A stretch of DNA of 64,000 bases from Hyphomonas sp. (GTDB taxonomy: Bacteria > Pseudomonadota > Alphaproteobacteria > Caulobacterales > Hyphomonadaceae), in the NCBI RefSeq assembly GCF_016125515.1, contig NZ_WGLO01000003.1, positions 1 to 64,000 on the forward strand, in the 5' to 3' direction. Of this stretch, positions 1-8,185 are shown piece by piece. The notes under the pieces are model-generated. The model ran no database searches and was not told where the DNA came from. It was given only the letters and a program-made list of their open reading frames with translations. Positions within the stretch are counted from its first letter, which is position 1; each line of letters begins with the position of its first letter. The translations under genes and the position numbers were made by a program.

Positions 1-21
1 CCAACCAAACAGCCTCCGGGG

Positions 22-738
22 TTACCGGCGCGGTTCAGCAGCCGATTCCAGATCGCCATCACAAAGATACTCGACATCCAATGCGGCCGCGGCTTGCAGG
101 CATTCTTCACGGCGGATCTTGTAGCGCCCGTCAGCGAGCGCCCTGCCGATACCGGAATGGATTACCGCGATGCTCCAGTCTTCTGGCACTGGTATGATCT
201 GGTAGGAGCAGTCGCGCGTGTCGAGCGCCAGCACGTTCCCGGTCTTTCCGACCGCGACGGCCATCTGATCCATGATTCCGCAGGGTACTCCGATGAAGTC
301 ATTTTCGATCGATTTGGCGGCATCCGCGATGAAGACAGGATCGGTATCTGGCAGATGAGCACTCGCCGCTTTCAGGGTGGCGACGATTGTCGCCGCCGAT
401 GACGACAGGCCGGCGCCAACCGGTATGGAACTCGCGAGGGTGACATCCTGGCCGCCGGTGATCCAGCCTTGCGCGCGCGCAAATTGCAGGCCGCCGCGGA
501 CATAGTCCGACCAGTGACCGGCAGCAGGCGCTTCGATATCGAAGTCGTTTCGATCCGGAAACTGCGCCGACCGCACACGGTCGACGTTCAAGCGATTGGC
601 GCCCAGTTCGAGCTCTACAGACTGCGCAAGTGCCATCGGCAGCACCGTGCCACCGTTGAAGTCGATCCACTCGCCGATCAGGTTCACCCGGCCTGGGACG
701 CGCGCGCGGTTTGTTGTATCGGGTCTCGAAACAGTCAT
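22..738 (-). CDS. galK: Galactokinase, cut short at the 3' end
   Basis: Phosphorylates galactose to galactose-1-phosphate, the first step of the Leloir pathway, in the cytoplasm. The GHMP-kinase N-terminal half is clear: a sugar-binding motif GRVNLIGEWIDFNGG near the start and the ATP-binding motif GAGLSSSAA about residue 110. The usual GEHTDYNGG is altered to GEWIDFNGG. The reading frame stops after 238 codons, while galactokinases normally have about 350-390 residues, so the GHMP C-terminal domain with its final glycine-rich motif is absent. The last 21 bases of the window do not continue the family pattern in any frame I tried. The ATG overlaps the galT stop (ATGA), so the two are translationally coupled. 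It may be a decayed gene, a frameshift or a sequence error. Identity is sure; activity is doubtful. Confidence 0.8.
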   Translation of the reverse strand: MTVSRPDTTNRARVPGRVNLIGEWIDFNGGTVLPMALAQSVELELGANRLNVDRVRSAQFPDRNDFDIEAPAAGHWSDYVRGGLQFARAQGWITGGQDVTLASSIPVGAGLSSSAATIVATLKAASAHLPDTDPVFIADAAKSIENDFIGVPCGIMDQMAVAVGKTGNVLALDTRDCSYQIIPVPEDWSIAVIHSGIGRALADGRYKIRREECLQAAAALDVEYLCDGDLESAAEPRR

Positions 739-1814
739 AGCGCCCTCAGCCGCTGGGCGGCGTCCTCAGGCACGACATCTACGGTAAAGACGCCGGTGAA
801 CTGCTCGACACTGGCCAGAAACTTGAGGCGCTCAGCCGCGCGAAGCACCGGGAAGAACTGCGCCGTGAACTGGAAGCTTGCCTCCGCACCCCTCGGGGCG
901 GCCTGGAAACTCATCATGTAGGGCATCGCCTCGCCAAACAACGCATCGAGTTTGCGGGGCACCTCGGCGAGCAGGCGCGCTAGCGAATGGATGCCGCTGG
1001 CGGACAATGCCCAAGGGCCGGAGCAGGGCACGCCCGGCATGATCCAGGTTTCGTAGGGAAAGCGGGCAAAAGGCGGGCAGAACGCGAAGAGGTCGCCGTC
1101 CTTTGCCACATCAAACGCCCCATCCCATGACGCGTGCGCAGCGATCAGGTCGTACCCGTTCTCAAACGCCCGAGCTGCCGCAGCCTGTGGCCCCGGAACG
1201 TCGGCGAAGGCATAGATCTGGCCGTGCGGATGCGGCAACGTCACCCCGACCTGGGAACCACGGTTCTCAAACGGCAGGACATAGGCAAATCCGGCTTCGT
1301 GGAGCTGCCGGTACCGGTCGATCAAGGCCTCGATCAGAAGCACGCGGCGCGCCTCGCTCAGCGAGCCCAGGCTGCCGACCTCGTCTTTCGAAAAGACGAC
1401 AACGTCGCACTGGCCATGGGCAGGCCCGCAGGACCATGGACTTGGCGCCGCCGCCGGACCGTTTGCTGCAAGGCTGGGGAACCGGTTCTCGAAGATCGCC
1501 ACTTCGAAATCCTCGAAAGGGATCTCGGTCGCCGGCGCGCCCGGTCGTGCGGGGGCCAGGGGGTCTTCAGCCGACGACGGCTGGAAGGTTCGGGTTTGGC
1601 GATGGGGCGCATAGATGGCCCAGGTGTTGCGCAGCGGATCCCGGCGCAATTCGCCCGGAACGGTTTCAGGCCGCAGCAATTCGTCGAGCGCGGGGCCTTC
1701 GTGCGGCCTGTGCCCGTACAGCGACAGGAGCCGGCCGTCCGCCTTGCGGTGGTCGCGCCGATAAAACGGCCCCGTCATCCCCTCGAGTTTTCTGGCTGGC
1801 AGTGTAGATGACAT
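735..1814 (-). CDS. galT: Galactose-1-phosphate uridylyltransferase
   Basis: Exchanges UMP between UDP-glucose and galactose-1-phosphate in the Leloir pathway. The 359-residue length fits the family. The active-site segment HPHGQ lies at residues 195-199, with the second His (H197) as the expected nucleophile that forms the uridylyl-enzyme intermediate. The N-terminal region with RRDPLRNTWAIYAPHR and the central FENRFPSL segment are also typical of the family. The gene starts at an ATG at 1814 and runs into galK with a 4-base overlap. It is divergent from the alpha-galactosidase, which releases galactose, so the two transcription units probably respond to the same sugar. No galE epimerase is in the window. 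Confidence 0.93.
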   Translation of the reverse strand: MSSTLPARKLEGMTGPFYRRDHRKADGRLLSLYGHRPHEGPALDELLRPETVPGELRRDPLRNTWAIYAPHRQTRTFQPSSAEDPLAPARPGAPATEIPFEDFEVAIFENRFPSLAANGPAAAPSPWSCGPAHGQCDVVVFSKDEVGSLGSLSEARRVLLIEALIDRYRQLHEAGFAYVLPFENRGSQVGVTLPHPHGQIYAFADVPGPQAAAARAFENGYDLIAAHASWDGAFDVAKDGDLFAFCPPFARFPYETWIMPGVPCSGPWALSASGIHSLARLLAEVPRKLDALFGEAMPYMMSFQAAPRGAEASFQFTAQFFPVLRAAERLKFLASVEQFTGVFTVDVVPEDAAQRLRAL

Positions 1815-1847
1815 GAGGCCTACGTTTGTTTGACGTTTGAAAGAAGG

Positions 1848-3998
1848 ATGATGGACAGCCGGACCAATTCGCAGCAGGGCGATGGATCAAGAAGACCGCA
1901 CACCAAGGGTACCGACGCGAGCGATGCAGAAATGACAAATAGCCTGTACATCCATGGCGGCGGTATTGCCCTGAAAATGATCCACGAGGAAGGGGGCGGC
2001 TTCAGGCTGACCTACCTCGGACCTGAAGCAGGCGCCGCGGATGCGCCTTCGGCGGCCGTGCCGGTTCTTCCGGCCGGGCCCGACGCGCCGCCGGCCGCGT
2101 CGCTCCTCGCGCAGAGGGGCCACGGCTATGCGGGGGCTGGGCACGCGGATGCGGTGCGCATGACTGATGGGCGCTCGGCTCGGCTCTCGCCTGTGTCGAT
2201 TGAAAGGCTGGCAGCCGACCGCCTGGTCTTGAGATCGGCCGACGCCTCGCTCGGCCTGTCGGCGGACGTTGAACTCCACCTGTCGAACGGTCTGATGCGG
2301 GCTCGGACCCGGTTGCGCAATGCTGGCCCGCATCCGATCCTGCTGATCCGATGCGCAGCGCTTCAGCTGCCTTTGATGGACTGGGCAACCCAAGTCATCA
2401 CGTCCCACGGCGCCTGGGCGCGAGAGGGGCACGAACTACGGCGCTCATTTGAGGGTGGCTTCGTCGGCAGGACCTCTCGCCTTGGCCGGTCAGGCTTTGA
2501 CGGCCCGCCCGGCGTGACCGTCTGCGACGCCAGCACGACGGACTCGGCGGGTCGCGCGCTGGGCGTTCAGCTGGCCTGGAGCGGCAGCTATCTTATACAG
2601 GCAGAGCGCCAGCGTGATGGGGCAGCTGAACTGGGCGCCGAGGCGCTCTACGAGCCGGGCGAAGTGGTTCTCGAACCCGGTGACCAGTTCGAAACGCCCG
2701 AGGTCCTGGTCGCAGTCTCCGCAGCGGGATTCGATGGCTTGAGAGACGTGTGGCACAGCCATGCACGCTGCCTCGTACGGCCCGTTTCCCGCCCCGTGCA
2801 TTTCAACACGTGGGAAGCGCGCTATTTCGATTTTGATGAGGCGTCCCTCATCGACCTGGCCGCCCAAGCCAGAGATCTCGGTGTCGAGCGCTTTGTGCTT
2901 GATGACGGCTGGTTCTCCGGGCGGCGGAATGACAAGACGTCACTCGGAGACTGGACGCCGGACGTGGAGCGGTTTTCGAATGGGCTGGCACCTCTGATCG
3001 CAGCCGTTCACGGACTGGGCATGCAATTCGGCCTGTGGGTCGAGCCCGAGATGGTGAGCCGGGAGAGCTGTCTTTACCGGGCGCATCCCGAATGGGCGTT
3101 GGGATATCCCGATCCCGAAGCCCCGACCGGCCGGAACCAATTGGTTCTTGATCTCGGAAACCCCGAAGTTTGCGACTTTCTCTTCGAGGCGTTGGCAAAC
3201 CTGCTTCGTCCGGGAGGGATCAGCTATCTCAAATGGGACTGCAATCGAGAGCTCTACCCCGCCACGAGCAGCGGATCCTTTCGTGCCAATGCACAGGTGC
3301 TGGGATTGTACAGCCTGCTCGACCGTCTGCAGGCGGAGTTTCCTGATGTTGAAATCGAGAGCTGCGCCAGCGGCGGTGGACGGATCGATTTCGGCATCCT
3401 GCCGCGCGTGATGCGCTTTTGGGCCAGCGATGCAACCGATGCTGAGGACCGTATCCGCATACAGGACAGCCTTTCACGCTATATCCCCTTGGAACTGATG
3501 GGCAGCCATGTAGGCCCGTCGCCGAACCCGATCACCGGCCGAAGCTTTCCGATGCTGTTCCGTGGTCTCGTGTCTGTGTTCGGCCATTTTGGTGTTGAAC
3601 TCGATCCAGCCAGATTGAGCCTGGACGACCGGAATATGCTGGCTGGACTGATCGCGCTGTACAAGCGGGTCCGGCCCGTCGCCGTGCGCGGGACCTACCG
3701 GGTACTGAGCGCTATTGATCCGGCCGTACATGCTTCGACCATGACAAGCGAAGACGGCAACGAGTTTGTATTGCGTGTCCTCAGAACAGCGATGTCTGAC
3801 TACCCGTTGCAGCCGCGTATCGTCATACCGGATTTGCCGGCGGGCGCGCGGTACCGGGCGGTTGAACTGCTTCCGGGCAACGATGCCAGGACGGACGCGG
3901 GTGAGTATTCATCAGAAGCGCTTGCCTGGACGGGATTTGGCGGCGACCCGCGCAGGCCGCATCACGGCCGTCTGTTTCATTTCGTTCGAATCCAGTGA
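1848..3998 (+). CDS. Alpha-galactosidase, glycoside hydrolase family 36
   Basis: Hydrolyses terminal alpha-1,6-galactosyl residues of melibiose or raffinose-type sugars. GH36 landmarks occur in order: NTWEARYFDF, VLDDGWF, GLWVEPEMVS, then KWDCNR with the nucleophile Asp464, CASGGGRIDFG, and the acid/base Asp528 in WASDATDAEDR. There is no signal peptide, so it is probably cytoplasmic. The start is unsure. I use ATG 1848 because AAGAAGG lies just before it, but an in-frame TTG at 1830 and ATG at 1932 are possible. The 1848 start leaves only 33 bases to the divergent galT, while 1932 leaves 117 and skips a hydrophilic, unconserved-looking leader. Its stop overlaps the GH42 start, so they form an operon. 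Confidence 0.92.
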   Translation: MMDSRTNSQQGDGSRRPHTKGTDASDAEMTNSLYIHGGGIALKMIHEEGGGFRLTYLGPEAGAADAPSAAVPVLPAGPDAPPAASLLAQRGHGYAGAGHADAVRMTDGRSARLSPVSIERLAADRLVLRSADASLGLSADVELHLSNGLMRARTRLRNAGPHPILLIRCAALQLPLMDWATQVITSHGAWAREGHELRRSFEGGFVGRTSRLGRSGFDGPPGVTVCDASTTDSAGRALGVQLAWSGSYLIQAERQRDGAAELGAEALYEPGEVVLEPGDQFETPEVLVAVSAAGFDGLRDVWHSHARCLVRPVSRPVHFNTWEARYFDFDEASLIDLAAQARDLGVERFVLDDGWFSGRRNDKTSLGDWTPDVERFSNGLAPLIAAVHGLGMQFGLWVEPEMVSRESCLYRAHPEWALGYPDPEAPTGRNQLVLDLGNPEVCDFLFEALANLLRPGGISYLKWDCNRELYPATSSGSFRANAQVLGLYSLLDRLQAEFPDVEIESCASGGGRIDFGILPRVMRFWASDATDAEDRIRIQDSLSRYIPLELMGSHVGPSPNPITGRSFPMLFRGLVSVFGHFGVELDPARLSLDDRNMLAGLIALYKRVRPVAVRGTYRVLSAIDPAVHASTMTSEDGNEFVLRVLRTAMSDYPLQPRIVIPDLPAGARYRAVELLPGNDARTDAGEYSSEALAWTGFGGDPRRPHHGRLFHFVRIQ

Positions 3999-5959
3999 GC
4001 ATCTCCATGAAGCTTGGCGTTTGTTACTACCCGGAGCATTGGCCCGAAAGCGACTGGGCCGAAGACGCGCGCATGATGCGCGAGGCGGGGCTCACCCATG
4101 TACGTATCGGTGAGTTCGCATGGGCAAGGATAGAGCCGTGCCGAGGAGAATTTGATTGGGGTTGGCTGGACAGGATCATCGATCTTCTTCATGCCGCTGG
4201 CCTTGAGGTCACGCTGGGAACACCCACCGCGACACCCCCCAAATGGCTGATCGATGCGCATCCGGATATCTTGCCCCGCGATGAACATGGCCATCCCCGC
4301 AGGTTCGGATCCCGGCGCCACTATTGCTTTTCATCGCGAACCTATCGTGCGGAAAGCAGCCGGATCGTCGAAGAGCTGGCGCGCCGTTACGGTGAGCATC
4401 CGGGCGTCACAATGTGGCAGACGGACAATGAGTACGGTCATCACGGGTCGGATGAAAGCTTCTCGAGCGACGCTGTCGAGGCGTTTCGCGGCTGGCTTGC
4501 GGCGAGGTACACGGACATCCAATCGCTGAACATGGCTTGGGGAACGGTCTTCTGGTCTCAGACCTATAACGGCTTCGACGAGATTGACCCGCCCGGCGCG
4601 ACGGTGACGGAAGCCAATCCGTCCCACAGGCTGGATTGGCGCCGCTTCTGTTCAGACCAGATGTGCAGCTTCAACCAGGCGCAGGTTGATATAATCCGGC
4701 GCTACAGCCCGGGGCGTCCGGTCACGCACAATTTTATTGGTGACTTCTTCCGGCTGGATCATCGCGACATTTCCCGATCACTTGATATCGCGTCCTGGGA
4801 CAGTTACCCCATCGGATTGTTGAGCGAGAGCCAGGCGCCTAAAGAGCACAAGGCACGTTGGCTGAGGTCAGGCGACCCCGATTTTGCGGCGTTCAACCAC
4901 GATGTCTTCAGGGCCTGCGCGCCCCGCTGGGCGGTCATGGAGCAGCAGCCCGGGCCGGTGAACTGGGCCACCTACAACGCCGCCCCCGCGCCCGGAATGG
5001 TGCGTCTGTGGACCTGGGAGGCCTTTGCCCACGGCGCCGACTTCGTAAGTTACTTCCGATGGCGGCAGGCCCCGTTCGCACAGGAACAGATGCACGCGGG
5101 CCTTCTGGCGCCAGACAGGCCGCCCCAACCGGTGCAGGAAGAAATCCGCCAGGTCGGCCACGATGCTGCGCAAATTCCGGCGCTAAAACAAAGCAGGGCG
5201 GACGTCGCGATCCTCCTGGACTATCCGAGCGCGTGGCAACATGAAATCCAGCCTCAGGGAAATCTGCGCGGGCCACTCGAGCCAACCCGCGCTGTCTACA
5301 CAGCCTGTCGGCGACTGGGCCTTAACGTGGATTTCGTTTTCGATGACAGTGACATGGACGGTTACAAATTGATCCTGCTTCCCAGCGTGCCGGTCATCTC
5401 CGATGCGGCGTGGAACAACTTGAAGTCCTCCGGGGCGACCGTCTTCGCCACGGCGCTGACCGGATCCCGGACGATAGACGGCCGCATTCCGGACGGCCTT
5501 GCGCCCGGCCCGCTTCGGCCCGATCTTGGTCTGCGCGTTGAGCAGCTTGAATCACTGCCGTCTTTCGAGAAATGCAGTGTGCGGATTGAAGATAAAAACT
5601 ACGGTTCAGGTCGCTGGCATGAGACGATAACCACCGACGCGGAGGTGCGGGCGCGATTTTCGGATGGAAGCGCTGCCTGGGTCCGCAGTGGCCGGTTTCA
5701 GTATCTTGTCTGTTGGCCGGAGGAAGACCTGATGCGGGAACTTTTGGAACGTCTGTGCCGCGAGACGAGCATCCAATGCCGGGACGTGGGGCCGGACCTG
5801 CGTCTGCGGCGGGCCGGCGACCTGACGTTCGCTTTCAATTATGGTCCCGATGCGCTCGATCTTTCGCAGATTGGCGCGCCGGCCGACAGCGGTGGATACA
5901 AGATCGGATCCCGGCACCTGGCGCCATATTCATTGGCGGCTTGGAACGCGGGCCTCTGA
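3995..5959 (+). CDS. Beta-galactosidase, glycoside hydrolase family 42
   Basis: Hydrolyses beta-linked galactose from lactose or galacto-oligosaccharides. The 654-residue protein begins with the family's LGVCYYPEHWPE strand and IGEFAW. The acid/base Glu146 is in WQTDNEYG and the nucleophile Glu316 in VMEQQPGPVNW, followed by the barrel, trimerisation and small C-terminal beta domains expected for GH42. There is no signal peptide. The GTG start at 3995 overlaps the upstream TGA (GTGA), showing coupling with the alpha-galactosidase; an ATG four codons later is the alternative. With GH36 it lets the cell take galactose from both alpha and beta linkages, feeding galK and galT. Confidence 0.93.
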   Translation: MSISMKLGVCYYPEHWPESDWAEDARMMREAGLTHVRIGEFAWARIEPCRGEFDWGWLDRIIDLLHAAGLEVTLGTPTATPPKWLIDAHPDILPRDEHGHPRRFGSRRHYCFSSRTYRAESSRIVEELARRYGEHPGVTMWQTDNEYGHHGSDESFSSDAVEAFRGWLAARYTDIQSLNMAWGTVFWSQTYNGFDEIDPPGATVTEANPSHRLDWRRFCSDQMCSFNQAQVDIIRRYSPGRPVTHNFIGDFFRLDHRDISRSLDIASWDSYPIGLLSESQAPKEHKARWLRSGDPDFAAFNHDVFRACAPRWAVMEQQPGPVNWATYNAAPAPGMVRLWTWEAFAHGADFVSYFRWRQAPFAQEQMHAGLLAPDRPPQPVQEEIRQVGHDAAQIPALKQSRADVAILLDYPSAWQHEIQPQGNLRGPLEPTRAVYTACRRLGLNVDFVFDDSDMDGYKLILLPSVPVISDAAWNNLKSSGATVFATALTGSRTIDGRIPDGLAPGPLRPDLGLRVEQLESLPSFEKCSVRIEDKNYGSGRWHETITTDAEVRARFSDGSAAWVRSGRFQYLVCWPEEDLMRELLERLCRETSIQCRDVGPDLRLRRAGDLTFAFNYGPDALDLSQIGAPADSGGYKIGSRHLAPYSLAAWNAGL

Positions 5960-6039
5960 CGCGGCGCGCCGCCAGGCATTCAGGCAGTCCTCAGTTGTGC
6001 GTCCACTCCAACGCTTTGCGCATCAGAATTCCGGCCCCG

Positions 6040-6864
6040 TCAGCTGGGCAGATCGGCCTTGATGGCTGATCCGGTCCGTCCGCCGAGGCGCTGCCGGATT
6101 GCGGCGCGGCGGCCGAGGCCGACCCGGATCAGATTTCCGGCCGTTGTCCGCAGCTGCAGGCCCTCGCGTCCCAGTCTTTCTGTCCCGACGATATGGGCCA
6201 CGTTGACCAGAGCGGAGCGGTGCGCCCGGATGAAAACGTCAGGGTCCAGACGCGCCTCGAGGCTCGCCATCGTTTCACGGAGTATGTGCGTCCGGTGCTC
6301 GGTATGGACCAGCATGTAGTCGCGCGCCGCTTCAACCCAGACCACTGAAGACGTCGGAATTCTCGACAACCCGCCCGCGCGCGGAGCCCACAATTCCTCA
6401 TCATACTTCTGCTTGGCGCGGCCCTTCCCCTGGGAATCGCGCAGGGCGTTGACGACAAGTTCGAGTTCCTCGACACGCTGGCTCGCGAGGCGGGAGTCGC
6501 GCCGCCGGATGGCCCGGTGTACGGCGCTTTCGAGCCGGTCGAGCCGCACCGGCTTGACGAGGTAGTCCGCAGCGTCGACTTCAAAGGCCTCGCTCGCAAA
6601 GCAATCGAACGCTGTCACGAAGACGATTTCAGAACCCTGTCCCTGTGCCTTCAGTGAGGCCGCGACTTCCACGCCCGACAAGCCGGGCATCTTCATGTCC
6701 AGGAACACAAGATCTGGCTCCAGGTCGCAGATCTCCCGTATTGCGGCCGCGCCGTTGCAGGCCGATCCGACCACTTCGGCGCCCTTTACGGCGCGCAGTA
6801 CCTGTTTCAGCCGGTCCACTGCCAGGGGCTCGTCGTCCACAATGAATATGCGCAGGTCGTTCAC
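6040..6864 (-). CDS. LytTR-family response regulator
   Basis: Cytoplasmic DNA-binding response regulator. The receiver domain spans residues 4-120, with acidic pair D10/D11, phospho-acceptor D56 in LVFLDMKMPG, and the conserved T and K in FVTAFD and YLVKP. After a linker with a basic stretch, a LytTR domain covers roughly 160-265, including VVWVEAARDYMLVHT and FIRAHRSALVN. Such domains bind tandem direct repeats. The gene follows its sensor kinase with a 4-base overlap (ATGA) and so is its partner. It converges on the GH42 gene across an 80-base gap that contains only a GC palindrome at 5961-5972. A likely target is the divergent TonB receptor promoter, which has a suitable direct repeat. Confidence 0.92.
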   Translation of the reverse strand: MNDLRIFIVDDEPLAVDRLKQVLRAVKGAEVVGSACNGAAAIREICDLEPDLVFLDMKMPGLSGVEVAASLKAQGQGSEIVFVTAFDCFASEAFEVDAADYLVKPVRLDRLESAVHRAIRRRDSRLASQRVEELELVVNALRDSQGKGRAKQKYDEELWAPRAGGLSRIPTSSVVWVEAARDYMLVHTEHRTHILRETMASLEARLDPDVFIRAHRSALVNVAHIVGTERLGREGLQLRTTAGNLIRVGLGRRAAIRQRLGGRTGSAIKADLPS

Positions 6865-7964
6865 CGATTGGCCTCCGTTGCCGGGATATCAGAGAAAGGC
6901 AGGGTGATCGTGACCTGAAATCCGGAGCTGCGCTTGTTCACGTTCATGCTCGCAGAGGCGCCGTAGAGGGCTTCAATCCGGCTACGGACATTCTCCAGGC
7001 CGACGCCTTCGCCCGGCGGTGTGTTTCCGGCCGCCGATGTGCCGGTGTCCTCGACCGACACATGCAGGACATTGTGGGTGCGGCTGGACGAGATTGTGAC
7101 ATCCACAGGCTCCGTCGAGGGCGCGACAGCATACTTGATCGCATTCTCGACCAGAGGCTGGAGCAGGAAACTCGGAATGAGCCCGGCGCCGGATCCCTCG
7201 CCCATGACAATGCTGGCCTTCAGCCGGTCCGGGAAGCGGAGCTGCTCCATTTCAAGATAGGATTCCAGCATTTCCAGCTCATCGGCCACGGTTACCAGCT
7301 GCCGGCGCTCGGCGGCGAGACTTGCCCGGAAGAACTCGGACAGCCGCATCAGCGCTTCCTCCGCCTCCTCGTACCGGCCGATCGTCATCAGGGACGATAT
7401 CGCATTCAGCGCGTTGAAGAGGAAGTGCGGGTTCACCTGCGCGCGAAGCGCGGACAGCACCGCTTTCTGCGCCTGGCTTTCGGCCTCGGCGAGGCGACGC
7501 TCCTGCTCCACGATCAATTGCGACCGGATAATGGTCCACGCGAATGCGGCAAAGAACGCATGGATCCAGATGAAGAACTCGAACGTTTGGCCACTGAAAA
7601 ACAGCAGCTGCGAATACGTTTTGGAGGGTTCGTCGGTGAAGCTGCGCACGAGCTTGGGAAAGTCCCGGAGCGCATCGGCCATCAAGGTGTCGATGGTGGA
7701 GTGTACCGCCGCAATCAGGACGATCGAAACAATGAGGAAGGACGTTCTGCGAAAGCCTGACAGGTTCCAGGAACGTACAACAGCATACTGGACCGGGCCG
7801 CTGAAGATGAAGCCGAGAGCGCTCGTCGCCAGGAAGATGTAGAGTATCGACCAGTCGGCCCGGCCGGCGAACATGAACATCGTGAAGTACATTAGGCCGG
7901 CCGCCAGCCAGATAAGGGCACGGACGGTCAGCAAGGTGCGGCGGGGAAGTCTGGCGATTTCCAA
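6861..7964 (-). CDS. LytS/AlgZ-type sensor histidine kinase
   Basis: Inner-membrane sensor that phosphorylates the overlapping LytTR regulator. Four hydrophobic segments fill about residues 10-147 with no large periplasmic loop, so the signal is probably sensed in or at the membrane. A short coiled region rich in Glu/Arg leads to the His_kinase domain, with phospho-acceptor His180 in QVNPHFLFNALN, and then the ATPase part with LLQPLVENAIKYA and a GVGLENVRSRI glycine box. The start codon is TTG at 7964, preceded by GGAG. The kinase-regulator pair sits between the galactoside hydrolases and a TonB receptor, suggesting nutrient-responsive control, which is inference. Confidence 0.92.
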   Translation of the reverse strand: MEIARLPRRTLLTVRALIWLAAGLMYFTMFMFAGRADWSILYIFLATSALGFIFSGPVQYAVVRSWNLSGFRRTSFLIVSIVLIAAVHSTIDTLMADALRDFPKLVRSFTDEPSKTYSQLLFFSGQTFEFFIWIHAFFAAFAWTIIRSQLIVEQERRLAEAESQAQKAVLSALRAQVNPHFLFNALNAISSLMTIGRYEEAEEALMRLSEFFRASLAAERRQLVTVADELEMLESYLEMEQLRFPDRLKASIVMGEGSGAGLIPSFLLQPLVENAIKYAVAPSTEPVDVTISSSRTHNVLHVSVEDTGTSAAGNTPPGEGVGLENVRSRIEALYGASASMNVNKRSSGFQVTITLPFSDIPATEANR

Positions 7965-8022
7965 GTTTGGCTCCGGTTCTCGAGCTCGGAATATAGGCGG
8001 ATCCGGCGCTGCGGGCGCCTGC

Positions 8023-8076
8023 TTTTGTCGCTCGAAAACGCAGGTTTATCGCAAAGTTCCCGGTTTTGCCGCTCGA
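8023..8076 (+). promoter_or_regulatory. Direct repeat, candidate LytTR regulator site
   Basis: Two near-identical 13-base elements, TTTTGTCGCTCGA at 8023-8035 and TTTTGCCGCTCGA at 8064-8076, lie on the same strand 41 bases apart, close to four helical turns. They sit in the divergent gap between the kinase gene and the TonB receptor. LytTR proteins bind direct repeats, so the adjacent regulator is the natural candidate binder. The sequence differs from well-known LytTR consensus sites, so the assignment rests on position and repetition. Confidence 0.45.
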
Positions 8077-8140
8077 TTTTCGGCCTTGATCGTAAACCGG
8101 AAGCGGGAATCGGAGCTGCCGCCTAGGTCTCTTGGTCATG

Positions 8141-8159
8141 ACGCCGCGCGGGGCGGCGT
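8141..8159 (+). other. GC-rich stem-loop in the receptor leader
   Basis: ACGCCGC (8141-8147) and GCGGCGT (8153-8159) form a perfect 7-base stem with a 5-base loop, 26 bases before the preferred TTG start of the TonB receptor. It covers the alternative upstream ATG at 8138, which argues against that start. It may tune translation of the receptor mRNA. Confidence 0.4.
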
Positions 8160-8185
8160 ACACTTGCAAAATCCAGGGGAAAAAA

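Noticed and set aside
5961-5972. Terminator at GCGGCGCGCCGC
   Set aside because: It is a perfect palindrome with no loop and no T tract; likely chance in GC-rich DNA.
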